Source: Pseudisothecium myosuroides
Lineage: Eukaryota > Streptophyta > Bryopsida > Hypnales > Lembophyllaceae
Direction: 5' to 3'
DNA length: 64,000 nucleotides
Assembly: GCA_951799445.1 (NCBI GenBank)
Contig: OX637295.1
Span: forward strand, 24,738,001 to 24,802,000
Shown in pieces: positions 36,330 to 46,899 of the stretch (the first letter of the stretch is position 1; the number at the start of each line of letters is the position of its first letter). The notes below the pieces were generated by a model. The model was not told the DNA's origin. It did not search any database and worked only from the letters and a program-made list of their open reading frames with translations. Position numbers and translations under genes: made by a program.

Positions 36330-37888
36330 CCCCTAAAAGACCAAGGCACATTTTGGGCAGAAATTGTCAAAAACTGCCACTTTTTAGGGTAGCAAGAAAA
36401 AAATGAAAAAAAATAGTTTTTTTCAAAATTCAATCGTGCAAATTTGTACTAGACTTCTCTAGGAATGTGTGGATAAAATTTCAGAAACCTTGACCACATG
36501 GATTGAAAGATTATAATGTTTGAAGTTAGGAGAATTTTTTTTTTTGGACCTTGCTCGCCATGGCCAACAGACTTCAACTTCACTATACATGCTTATTTTT
36601 TTTTTACATTTGCATCTTTTATCATGTAAGTTAAATACCTGCCAAATTTCATACTTATTGGAGGAGTTTTGCACATGCTGCCTAAAGCTGCCCGGGCTGC
36701 CCAAAAACTTCAGGGCAACATAACTTTTGATTTTTGCACCCAATTGGAAAAAAAATTATATATTCATTAAGGGGATACATGTTTACACCTTGTGTCAAAA
36801 TTTGAAGAACAAGGTGGAAGTACACTAGACCCCACCCACTTTCGGCAAAATTCAAATGTACAAAATTTGTAAAAAGTACAAAAAATGTATAAATTGTACT
36901 CTACAGATGAGAGGTATGCAATTTAGGTCTTCCGATTCCAATTGTGCGGCTAGAGATTGTAGATCTGGATTGACCAATGGTTTTCAAGTCAACTGCTAGA
37001 ATAGTGGATCATGTAGCATGGGATAATTTGGTTCATATGAGATTTGGAAGGCACCCACTTGGGCCACCACGATTCCAGGCTTCTTTGCTGGACTGTTGCT
37101 TACAAAATCGTAAAATTCAAGGACAGGTGTCGAGTGTTGAGAGGTACTCCCTTATTTTAGCTAGTTGTTTTGAATTAAAGGTCGTGTATCCCGGGCGCCA
37201 CGTTCCTGGCAATAACAAACGAATCTTTTTAAAGTACTTGAAATGCATTAAGAATACTTTTGTACTAAAAAAACCTAAGAAGAGGTGGAATTTTTTTTTG
37301 TGGAAAAACAATATTTTGAAAATTTTGACTTGTAGCCATTCTAGAACTAGGTGAAGGCATCTAAAATAAAAAATTGATTATGTGAAAACGTACTTTTTCA
37401 TCAAGTTATTCCTTGCCAAAATATTAGTCCTATTTTTGTAGATCTTTGCCAAATATGTGATGTAGTTAGGAATTTGAATGCAGATTTCAATAAAGGACAC
37501 TTTGTAGTATTTTGTGAAGAAAAGACACTAGAAAAAGAGTTCTCCAAGGCACTGAATTTTGTACTTTTCAGTGATTTGTAGTACTGTGACATTATAGTAG
37601 TCATCCACAAAAGTACTTTTTTAACACTATGAAATAAGTTTTTCAACAAAATTAATAATGCTTCTAAGTAATTAATATATTTAGTCTATAGAAAAACAAC
37701 ATTGAAGTCTAAAAAAAGACTTTTAAATTCAGGTATTACAAAGCACAAAATCATGTTTACTGCCAATTTTGTGTTGTGACCTCAAAAGTACAAGGGTCTA
37801 GTGTACTTCTACCCAACATCTGTTAAAAAATAACTTCATACGCACCTACCCAAGATTACTTGCATGTGTTCTACGGTCATTTGATTGT
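36330..37888. mobile_element. TTAA-flanked TIR element (h), carrying a nested 1-kb element
   Basis: TTAA lies at 36326-36329 and 37889-37892. The left end is CCCCTAAAAGACCAAGGC, and the right end is eroded. Its two outer parts align, inverted, with element (b) at 4229-4799. After removing the nested insert its length is about 555 bp against 571 bp for (b). Confidence 0.75.
36813..37813. mobile_element. Nested TIR element, 1001 bp, GGTRGAAGTACACTAGACCC ends
   Basis: The left end is GGTGGAAGTACACTAGACCC; the right end, inverted, is GGTAGAAGTACACTAGACCC (19 of 20). The flanks are CAA at 36810-36812 and 37814-37816, a 3-bp target duplication. Element (b) shows the uninterrupted host sequence. 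The superfamily is not clear. Confidence 0.8.
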
Positions 37889-37892
37889 TTAA

Positions 37893-38560
37893 GGATAAAA
37901 ATAAGCATGAAATGATGTGTAATTTGTTGAAATGCATGCTTTTGTTTGTTTCAAAGTTGCTAGTATCTCCAAGGCTAAACTACACTAAACATGTGCAATT
38001 ACTATGATGACTTATGTGAGGATGATTTCTTTTTTAGTTGACCCAAATGGACAAGTGGACAACCATTCAATTCTTGATTGATTTCTAACATAGACATCTA
38101 CACAAAATAGTGAAATTAGGTTGCCCCACACTAATTTCTCGACATTCTACACTAAATAAATATTTATTGTTTCTCTACGAGAAAGCGCTACTTTTGAATT
38201 AATTATCGTTCTAATTGGGACTCACAAACCTCCATGTGTACAAGCAAAAATATTTGAAGAAATATTTGTTGGCTTTCTTGGCTTGTAAAGTAATTTTCTT
38301 GAAGTAAGGCAACCTAATTGTTAAGGCAACCTAATTTCACTATTTTGTGTAGAAGACAGAGAAAATTTCTTTTTTTTCTGAGAAGCTGCCTGATGTTGCC
38401 AATTAAAAAGTTTGAGGTGGAGTTTCAAAGAAGCAAGTGAGACAACAAAATTTAATTTCATGTCATTTCCTGCTTTGTGAAAACTTATAGAACAATACAT
38501 GCACAATGCAATCATTATGTTTTGTAAAGATTTTCATCAACAATTCCTTTCTAATAGAAG
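37893..38560. other. AT-rich spacer, no gene seen
   Basis: The word 'aggcaacctaatt' is repeated in direct and inverted form (38107, 38308, 38323) with 'ttcactattttgtgtaga' near 38335 inverted relative to 38100. This suggests another decayed fold-back element of about 260 bp. Confidence 0.4.
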
Positions 38561-39340
38561 TCCTATCCTGGTTCATGGCATAATCTCTTAACTTTGGCGT
38601 TCCTCAACATCATATGCTACTCATTACGGTTTATGTGGACACTGGGGAAGCTCGATTTGATGTTACTAGCCACAACCAATGCAGAGATTGCTCTCAGGCT
38701 TGTTGCTTAGATGTAGCTTAGATCATCCTTTCTTCAGTTCTATTCCGCATGGTTGTGCGTTCGTTGACGCTTTGCAAATGTTGCATCATAGACCTGGACA
38801 TCAAGCCCTTCAGAATTTTGCCAAGCAAGGTTGCACACCAGAGGAACGAGAGGTTTCTGGTGATCTCTCCGGAATTGGCCTCCTGATTCTGGAAAAACTG
38901 CTGGCAATTTGGGCGAGACATTTTCATGATGCGAGCCTTTTGTTGGAACGAGATGCCCCAAATTTGAAGCCTTGGTATGCCAAACTATGCTGTGCGTTTG
39001 GCATTGAGATCCACTGACGGCCAACAATGGTGATCTGAGGCAGACTCAAGTAGATTCTTGACCTCCAAACATTGGTGGTCACTAACTTTATTCCATTCTG
39101 TTCCGTCTTCTAAAGCTTTAAATGTTTGATGTGCTGAATCATCAAATCCGTTGCATTCGCCACTCTGCTCCTCTCCGGCAGTTCTCGTTACACTACGACT
39201 CTCAGACAGTGTTGGACACAAAATCAGGGAATCTGTGACGTAATGTCAGTCGATGGGGAAATTCTAAGAAAAGTAAAAGGTGGAAGGCGGGTGTTTGTTT
39301 AATTGTCCCATGCTTTTTGGCGATGCTGGAGACAGATTGC

Positions 39341-39350
39341 GGATATATAA
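39341..39350 (+). promoter_or_regulatory. TATA box of U2 locus 4
   Basis: GGATATATAA about 30 bp before the U2 start, with a USE-like TTGTCCCATGC at 39303. Confidence 0.7.
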
Positions 39351-39374
39351 AAGGTTGGGTGAGAAGGAAGGAAT

Positions 39375-39570
39375 ATACTTTTTTCGGCCTTTCTGGCTAA
39401 GATCAAGTGTAGTATCTGTTCTTATCAGTTTAATATCTGATACGAGGTTCATTGGGCCTCATGATATTAACCTAATTTATCCTTGGGTGCGGGTCCATTT
39501 GTCAGCTTGCTGTCTGACCCTGCGTGCGTCGCCTTGGTCTTTGCACTATTTCCTTGGTAGGCGCAGCCCA
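39375..39570 (+). ncRNA. U2: U2 snRNA, copy 4 (alpha type)
   Basis: The 5' end ATACTTTTTTCGG carries substitutions. The branch-site recognition region AAGTGTAGTATCTG is intact, loop I reads GGCCTTTCTGGC, and the Sm site is AATTTATCCTTG. Compensating changes in the GAGGTTCATTGGGCCTC stem keep most pairs, partly as G-U. Confidence 0.85.
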
Positions 39571-40589
39571 CCTCTTCGGAGGGACCCAATTTTAACTCAA
39601 AGCAGCTAATCACCAAATATGGGACGTATTTCTGATGACCCATACGGGTATCCGGAGTTCCATGGCAATCCAATATGACTGTTGATAAAGTATTCAGAAT
39701 TACAGGTCGTTCGTTGATTTGAGAAAGTGTCTGACCAGAATACGTCTACAATTTCATATTCGATCAAATTGAACAGTGCTTTTCAGACCCATAGACTAGC
39801 CGCCTAGTGGGATAAAAACCATATGTGCTCCGTGACAAATAGTTCCTGGATGTTGTTTAGGGTTTAGGGTTGGCGATATCATTGCGATTAGAAGTACTGG
39901 CATGAGTTGGATTGAAAAAAGTCGCTAGTTTGGTGTCGTCTTCTGGATGAATTTCTTATGGGCATGAAGCATTTCATGGAAGTGATGTTTCATGGAAATT
40001 GAATTTGGGTTTTAACTCTATCTGTACAGTCCATGAATTCTCCTTAGGGTTCTATCTGTACGAGCGTTTCGGTTTCAAGATTATTGATATCCGAGAGATT
40101 GGGAGTTTGTGACAGAGTTGCAGGTATGAATTGCTGTATTGACATCTTTTGATGCTGCAAGTAACTTGTGATGAATTTTTTCTTGCCATGGAACGTCTTT
40201 TGTAATTTGGAATCGTGTTGTTTTCATGGGAGAGATACACGTATCATAGTAATTGATCTTACTTGTAACCTGCGGTGGCTTGCATTCAGGAAAGGCGGGG
40301 GTGCTTCATTTAGAAAAGATGTTGACAGTGGTGTTTTTTTTACCTGGTGACATATTGCTTTGATTTTCAAGTTCATCACCACAAGTCGAACTGAGGAGAA
40401 GGGGCTTGTAACGTGAGTTCTGAAACTTGTAAGATGACCGGTCACATATGTACCTGGACATCAAATTTTTTGTAAGTGATTACTTAATCCTGGTACTGAT
40501 GCTTCATTCGTGTTTCAACTTTCGATCGTCGTTGTAGGGGTCCTACTCTGGTTCAAGGCGTAAAGTATGGACTGTCATGGTGTTGATGT

Positions 40590-40600
40590 GTCCCATACGT
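40590..40600 (+). promoter_or_regulatory. USE of U2 locus 5, stranded from its gene
   Basis: GTCCCATACGT corresponds to the USE of copy 2 but now lies about 650 bp upstream of the U2 body because of the insertion at 40634. Confidence 0.65.
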
Positions 40601-40633
40601 TATGCTGAAGGTGAAGTCTGGTTGTGAGTATGG

Positions 40634-41212
40634 GAGGCAACCCATTCCTGGCCACTCAAGGAATTTCATATATCTACAGGGTGGCTGTCGTGACCAGGAA
40701 AAATTTTACTTGGTGTAGCAATAAGCTGCAAAAGGTTCCCATAATTTTTCAAATTTATTTTCCGCAAATGTAAATTTTTCAACAAAAGATTATGTTCCTC
40801 CCATACTGGTGATATAGGGCTAACCTTGCTATTTCCAATCATGGGCTGAAAACAAATTCAACCAAGGGGTGGTTTTAATATTGATAGTATTGTAGCCAAT
40901 CAAAATGCGCCACAATTGTCTTGAGAATTGTGCCATAATTAATCATTGTTCTTCTCTTGCTTCATGGAAAGAGAGCAATCTACACTAAATAGGGATATTA
41001 AGGGGACCAAAAAATTAAAGGGACTTATCTTGGAAAACTATAGATGTTTGAAACATGGTGTACAACCCCTAGAGACTTCAATAACTATTGATGTACAGTA
41101 AAGGTAGATATTTATATAGTGTGAAATGTCGATTGAATAGTATGGGTCCCCTTAATACCCCTATTCAGTGTACATAGCTAGAGTGGGGCACTGGTCAGGA
41201 ATGGGTTGCCTC
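40634..41212. mobile_element. TIR element, 579 bp, inserted between USE and U2 body of copy 5
   Basis: The ends are GAGGCAACCCATTCCTG-g-CCA and, inverted, GAGGCAACCCATTCCTG-a-CCA. No clear target duplication was found. The collinear copy at 28.0 kb lacks it. A smaller TA-flanked element is nested inside. Confidence 0.8.
40983..41170. mobile_element. Nested TA-flanked MITE, 188 bp
   Basis: The left end starts CACTAAATAGGGATATTAAG; the right end, inverted, starts CACTGAATAGGGGTATTAAG. About 24 of 26 terminal bases match. TA flanks both sides (40981 and 41171), as in Tc1/mariner-type (Stowaway-like) MITEs. Confidence 0.75.
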
Positions 41213-41247
41213 TCACACAAGAAGAGCTGGGTGACACAGGTTACGGC

Positions 41248-41438
41248 ATATCTTTCTCGGACTTTGGCTAAGATCAAGTGTAGTATATATTCTTATTAGT
41301 TTAATATCTTATACAAGGCTCATCGAGCCTCATGATGTTAATCTAATTTTTCTTGTATGCGGGTTCATTCGGTAGCTTGCTGTCTGGTCCCGCACGTGTC
41401 GCCTTGGTCCTGCACTTTTTCCTTGGCTGGCGCAGCCC
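41248..41438 (+). ncRNA. U2: U2 snRNA, copy 5 (beta type), promoter split
   Basis: It starts ATATCTTTCTCGGACTTTGG, so stem I is damaged. The branch-site recognition AAGTGTAGTAT is intact but followed by ATATTC instead of CTGTTC. The Sm site AATTTTTCTTG is good. The TATA region is missing and the USE is 650 bp away, so it is very likely silent. Confidence 0.85.
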
Positions 41439-42959
41439 TCTTCTCATCCTCTTCTGAGAGACCCAATTTTAATTCCAAACAGCAAGTCATCAAGTATGGG
41501 ACTTATTACTGATGATCCATACATGTATCCGGATTCCTTTGTAATGTACTACGATAACTATTGAAAAGTATCAAGGGTGCATGTTTCTTTTATTGTGACG
41601 ATGATTTTGAACATACTCAGATTTGATTTTTCTACAATTGGTTGCTAATGCTAATTGCTTGAGAATGGGGATTCCTCTGAAGGTTGAAGAGCAAGCAAAT
41701 CAATTAGCTGGATAGGGTAAGAGGGTGAAAGAGAAAGGATAGCAATCAATTCTTGCTTTATATCCAAGCTTGAACTTGCACCAAAAAATTTGAGAGAGCA
41801 CAAGAGTGAGGGTTTTCTGTATTGAACTGTTTCTGTATACGGTATGCAAAATTTGTCTGTTGGATGCTTTTGGCAGTGAAGTGATGGAAACACATAGAAC
41901 ATGAATGCCTGTGTAGATTTGACGTGCAAAGAGTTGATTGTATAAGCTGGGGCCGATCCAGTCCTACTTGTATAAGAGTTGTTCTCTAAAGAAACAATTG
42001 GGATGGTTAAGTATTCATTTGCCTAAACTTGTGATAACCCAATTATCCAAAAGCACAAGCAAAGTATCACACCGTCACACTGTCACACTGTGAAAGTCTG
42101 GATAAATTTATTCCTATTGGACTAATTCAAGTAGATTCTTGAGCTCCAAACACTCTCTTTACAGAGAAATTCTTTACAGCTCTCCATCGAGACCTTAAAA
42201 CACCAATACTTGCAAACTTTGAATAGCCTCTGTCGTAGCTAGAGATGGTCCATCATCAAGACTGACATGATCAAAGCTGCACACTTGAGCTTCGGTATAT
42301 ACATTAACAGACTTCAAGAGGAGGCACCTTGCTCATTGTTAACCAAATTTTGAGCTTTGTACTATACTTTTGCAAAGTTTGAGAGGAGGCACCTTGCTCA
42401 TTGTGAAGGAGATGATGTTGAATATACCCCACAAGTTAATTCAATTAGTGCACTCCGGAATAATAACACTACGGACCTCTCACAAATTTGGGTTCAACTA
42501 TGTAAATTTGTCTAGCATTCAAGAGCACTAATGTTCACACTATTTTAGATAGAATCAATATAATGTGGTCTACACTATTTTCATATCATTTCAATAGTGT
42601 GATTGCCAATTAGCATTCATCCAACACTCATTCAAAATTTATGAACTTACATCTAAATTTATCCAATTAATTAGACCACATTCATTCAACATTCATCCAA
42701 ATTAGTGTAAGGAAGTCTACCACTATTCAAACTCACATTAGTATAAGAAGTTTGTGTGTAGTAATTGAAATCTTAGCTACAATGCAATTTCCATATAGCA
42801 TTTTGAAAGGTTGCTACCAATCGCACAATGAAAAGTACAAAAGAAGAATATAATTACTCCTTATCCAAACGTAGATTTTTAACTCAATATTCCTTAGTAC
42901 TTGACCGTCATAATTCCTTTTATAAGTACTAGGGGCTATTCTGAGGTTCCCTATCTTAC

Positions 42960-43075
42960 TTTCCCTTGTGTGAGCAACAATCTTATGACTTTTCCTTATG
43001 TCGCAGGATTGTGATATAAGAGAAAGTCATAGCGTTGTTGCTCAAATAGAAAAAAGTGAGATGGGTGAATGCAAG
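42960..43075. mobile_element. Fold-back sequence, about 115 bp
   Basis: 'tgagcaacaatcttatgact' at 42980 pairs with 'agtcatagcgttgttgctca' at 43030, and the pairing extends outward on both sides with mismatches. This is either a small MITE or a hairpin transcript; no target duplication was found. Confidence 0.5.
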
Positions 43076-43079
43076 AAAC

Positions 43080-43549
43080 ACCTATACTACTTTGCGTCAC
43101 ACCTTGTGTTTTGATTAGTTTTTTGGCCATAACTTTTGTGTTCTAACTCCAAATGACTCAAGATTTATAGGTAAGGTACTCATGACTATTATACACCTCA
43201 CCTAATTTTTTTGTAATTTTCAAAAATAGTTTATTGTCCAAAAATAGCCCCCAATTATATGTCACACTTGCCAATTTAGAGGTATTTAGATATTAATATG
43301 TTAACATATCATTTATGATAATATAATTATTATAACTATTATAACATAATACAATTAATATTAACAATTATAATGTCAATTAATTAATAATAACATGGCT
43401 TACTATTTATGTTATTATATGGTTAAGAATTTAAATGTTTCAATTTGAATTTGGTTGTCCTTATTGTGAGATGTTTCAGCAACAGAAATCAATGTTTTGA
43501 AAGGTAGTATAATCGACTATTAGCTTCCAAAGAGGACTTCTGTTTTAGC
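43080..43549. other. AT-rich spacer 3' of the IQD gene
   Basis: 43260-43430 is almost pure A/T. No gene is visible. It contains the 3' untranslated region of the IQD gene (minus strand). Confidence 0.4.
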
Positions 43550-46500
43550 TCAGTGGGTAAATATACTCAGACACGGTCTATCTGTTCTAACTTCAGAAGT
43601 GGGCGGTGTTACATCACCTTGACGGCTGCCCATGGACGACACAGATCGCTGGTCAGCGCGGAGGCTGGGACTACGTTGAGCAGCATATCGAGAAGGCCGT
43701 TGCTGGACGACGGATCCTGAGATTCCGACCATATTCTCATGAGAAATTGGTAAAGAAAACCGCCTCTTCGATGCCCATGCGTGGTCCTTCTCTGGCGTAC
43801 CTGCAACAATGTATTACTCAATTTCAGTTTTCTCTTTGGTGACTACAAGAATTCAGTTTGGGGCTAGCAAAATTTGCAGTACATTTCTGATAATTTGGTA
43901 GCTACAACACAACTTCTTGTGGTTGTCAACAAATGTTCATTGACGTACATCTGGTTATGGGATTGCATTTTCCTGCTTAAGTTTCCTAGTGGCTTGTAAG
44001 TGAAGCCAACAATTTGTCAAAATCTGGTGAAATTTATTAGACAAAAAACGAACCTGGGCGTTGCTTCGGTGTGCTGTGAGAGCGCACTTTGGCTTTGGCA
44101 GACTGCGTTGCTTGCATGTAGTTGGGGACCGAAGGAGAGCTTGCCAAGCTTTCGTCGTCACGGCTCCTCACAGAGCCAGCGTGACTTTGGCGAGTTCCAT
44201 AACGAGTGGTGGCCTTGGAGACCTGACTTCCAGCTTCTTCGATGTCTTCTCTCCGAATAATGCTGGCGCGAGGGCTGGCTGAGCGGATGACTGTTTTGTA
44301 GGCTGAGGGAGGTGTTATAGGAGCTGATGTTCTCTGCATAGGACTGCACCCTCCTTGCAGATCAGATTACCAACATATTTACGAAAAAATTGCAGCATGT
44401 TGATAAATTTGTAGACATATATTCTAAAAACAAAGGAACTGTTATTTGCATGTTTTTTGTGAACTCTGAAACTCAAGAATGAGTCATTTTTCCCAAACTT
44501 CCAAATGACAAAAATTAAACTACAAGTGACGAAACTGACCTTGGGGTGCGGTATTGGCCGTTTGAGTATGGCGTGGTGCCGTTGCGAGAGTAACTTTCAG
44601 GGCTAATTCTCAAGCTCATTCTTGTTTGAGGAGGTGCTACTGACTGATTCCGGTACGACGCTTGCTTGTTGTTAAGTCGAGGATCGCCATGTGCTGGTTG
44701 CTTCTGTTGTGCAGTTTGATCCATGTCGGGGCTTCTGACAGAGCAGCCGTCGAACACATCTTTGGAGACGGAGGCGCTGTCAAAGACGCGATTCTCCCAT
44801 GGTCGCGCTACCATCCATCGCTCCAACCAGCTCCACCCCCAATGAGGTTTATCTGGCTCGCAGTCGATATACAGCTGGGACATCTGATTTGGGGCCGCCT
44901 TTCACAACTGTCAGTACAAGTGTACTACATATCGTATCTCAAGATGACATACAACTAATTAATTTCCAGGTTCTGCACGGAATTGAACACTCACTGACAA
45001 GATCGACCTAATAGCCGATTAAAGGAGTTTTCTATCTGGGCAGTGGAGATACGACCACAACTGCTGACCAGATCTAGGCAGTGTGGGAAAGCAGAGCATC
45101 CTTGTGTAGGGATGTGATTTTTGAATCCTAGGCCGTTTATTCTATTTAGTGTATGGTACCACCCAATATCGTAAGCCTAGGATGCACTACCAACACAGTG
45201 GATCAGTGCACCCATTTAAGCTTTGCATCTCATGTTGACCACTTGCTAGCTGGGCACTTGTTGCTCAAGCCACTATTCACTCAAAAAGCTTCTGGATGGT
45301 GTTTCCAAGGTACAAAATTTAGCAAAAAGAATTTGTTTACTCTATGGCACGCTATTTGGGTGTTACAATTAACCATAGATGAGACTACATAGACTGAACG
45401 GTTGTAGTGGCACGCATACCTGATGTGAGAAGGCATATGCTAATGCTCTTTCTCTTTTCAAAGCGGCCTCTTGTTTGAACTGCAATTTTGCTTGAATCTC
45501 CTCAGGGGTTTGAGTACTGTCATCCCAGCCTCCGTCCTGCTATTCATAATCTGAGTACATGAGACTCATGGAACTGAAGGTGTTCACCGTGTGCAGCCAG
45601 AATTTTTAAATAAAATAGGAAATGTATATGACTTTCGGGCCCATATATAACAATAGAACGTACCGTGGATTTCCTGGGACGATACTCCAGTTGTCTTCTT
45701 TCCAGTAATTGCTTCTGCACAGCTTGGCCTTCATCTGACACTCGAACTCGGCGGGCACGAACACGGGCCTGTACCCTGACCAATGCTTGCATGCAACGGA
45801 GTGTTATAGTCGCTTGACGACGCACTGTGTGTCCTCGAACTAAAGCTTGTAATCTTACTAAACCTTTGAGAGCTCGCAATGCTCGACGTGCCTGCAGGAC
45901 CAGGCACATTGAAGAGTGATTAAGGCCGAAAATGAAAAGAAGCAGATCACATACTATATATCAGCAAGCAACTGATTTGAGCCTCTTCTCATAGTATCAC
46001 AATGCTGGAGGTACACACATTTCTATTCTTTACAAGCCTCATATAAAATAACTCCATCATTTTTGTTTCGAGTCTCCCGTCGATATGTAAGTCAAGTAGA
46101 AGACTAACAGTACCAGGTCTACCCCGAGCATGTTAGTACATTGCTGTAAAGTGGCATATAATTAGTATGAAAATGGTAGAAAGCGCAGGCACAGTTTAAT
46201 TATAAGATGGCGCTGCTGACTTACTTCAAGACAGAATTGCAAATTCCGACACCCCAAACTGAAACACATAGCAAGTATATTTATATAAATTGGTGGCAGA
46301 GACGAGATATAGGTCTCATTGTAGTGCTTAAATGGGTTGTTTTTGTGCATACCAGATAAGCCCGAAATGCTGATTGTATTTTGATGGCTGCCAAGTCTTC
46401 ACGAGAGTAAATGTGTGCCACCATGTAGTGCACTGGGGTGGTACTACAGCTGGTTGCGAAAGATATGTCCGGCGTCCTGTAGGGGTCCGGATGGGGATTC

Positions 46501-46899
46501 AGTTCCTGCTTGCTGTACTCCTCGTCGTTCTTGTCTGGTGCATAATAAGCCTTCGGTTCAATGCAAGACGGCTGATGCAATGACTTACCAAAGCTCCATC
46601 TCCTCCTGGATTTGGGTTTGATCTGTCAGCAAGGAAGAAAATGTCTAAGTTAGTACATCAGGGCAATATTCGAATCAAATCACTTACAAATGGAATTATG
46701 AGCAATTTGAGAGTCTCTTTTACGAGGAGACGATACTTACAGGTACTTCAACTGGGGAAATGTCCCTTGGAACAGTGTTAACAAATTTGGGAACAGTTTT
46801 GATGACATCCTTCTCCTTTTCCTTGTCTCTGTCCTTGTCCTTCGATGGAGAACGAAATGCTTTTTTCACAGCGCTGAACCATGTTCCCTTCTTCCCCAT
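43550..46899 (-). CDS. IQ67-domain (IQD) calmodulin-binding protein, seven exons, about 552 aa
   Basis: Exons (minus) are 46741-46899, 46353-46622, 45664-45891, 45420-45536, 44540-44883, 44054-44343 and 43550-43800; all joins keep frame. The start [20 protein letters not shown] is the canonical IQD N-terminus, so an in-frame codon upstream at 46938 is not used. Exon 2 has the RRRWSFGKS motif and the start of IQ67 ([16 protein letters not shown]). Exon 3 continues [20 protein letters not shown], then the second and third IQ motifs ([20 protein letters not shown]). The phase-0 intron inside IQ67 is the hallmark of the family. Later exons carry a Pro/Ser-rich disordered region and the DUF4005 block ([29 protein letters not shown]). 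IQDs are plant-specific scaffolds that bind calmodulin and often microtubules or the plasma membrane. It looks intact. Confidence 0.93.

Larger units (their letters stand above)
38570..42930. repeat. U2-bearing duplication unit 2 (alpha3 + beta2)
   Basis: Collinear with 25860-29700: alpha3 (38570-40500) then beta2 (40500-42930), each with a U2 locus in the same relative place. The 579-bp element at 40634 is the main difference. Confidence 0.85.

Noticed and set aside
43260..43440. A/T-only block as a possible matrix-attachment or replication element
   Set aside because: Composition alone is not evidence; no specific motif was found.
43529..43593. tRNA-like stretch on the plus strand (TAGCTCAGTGGGTA with pairing ACTTCTG/CAGAAGT ends)
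   Set aside because: The A-box resemblance and 7-bp end pairing are present, but no T-stem can be formed, the B-box is absent, and it is only 65 nt and overlaps the end of the IQD coding exon.
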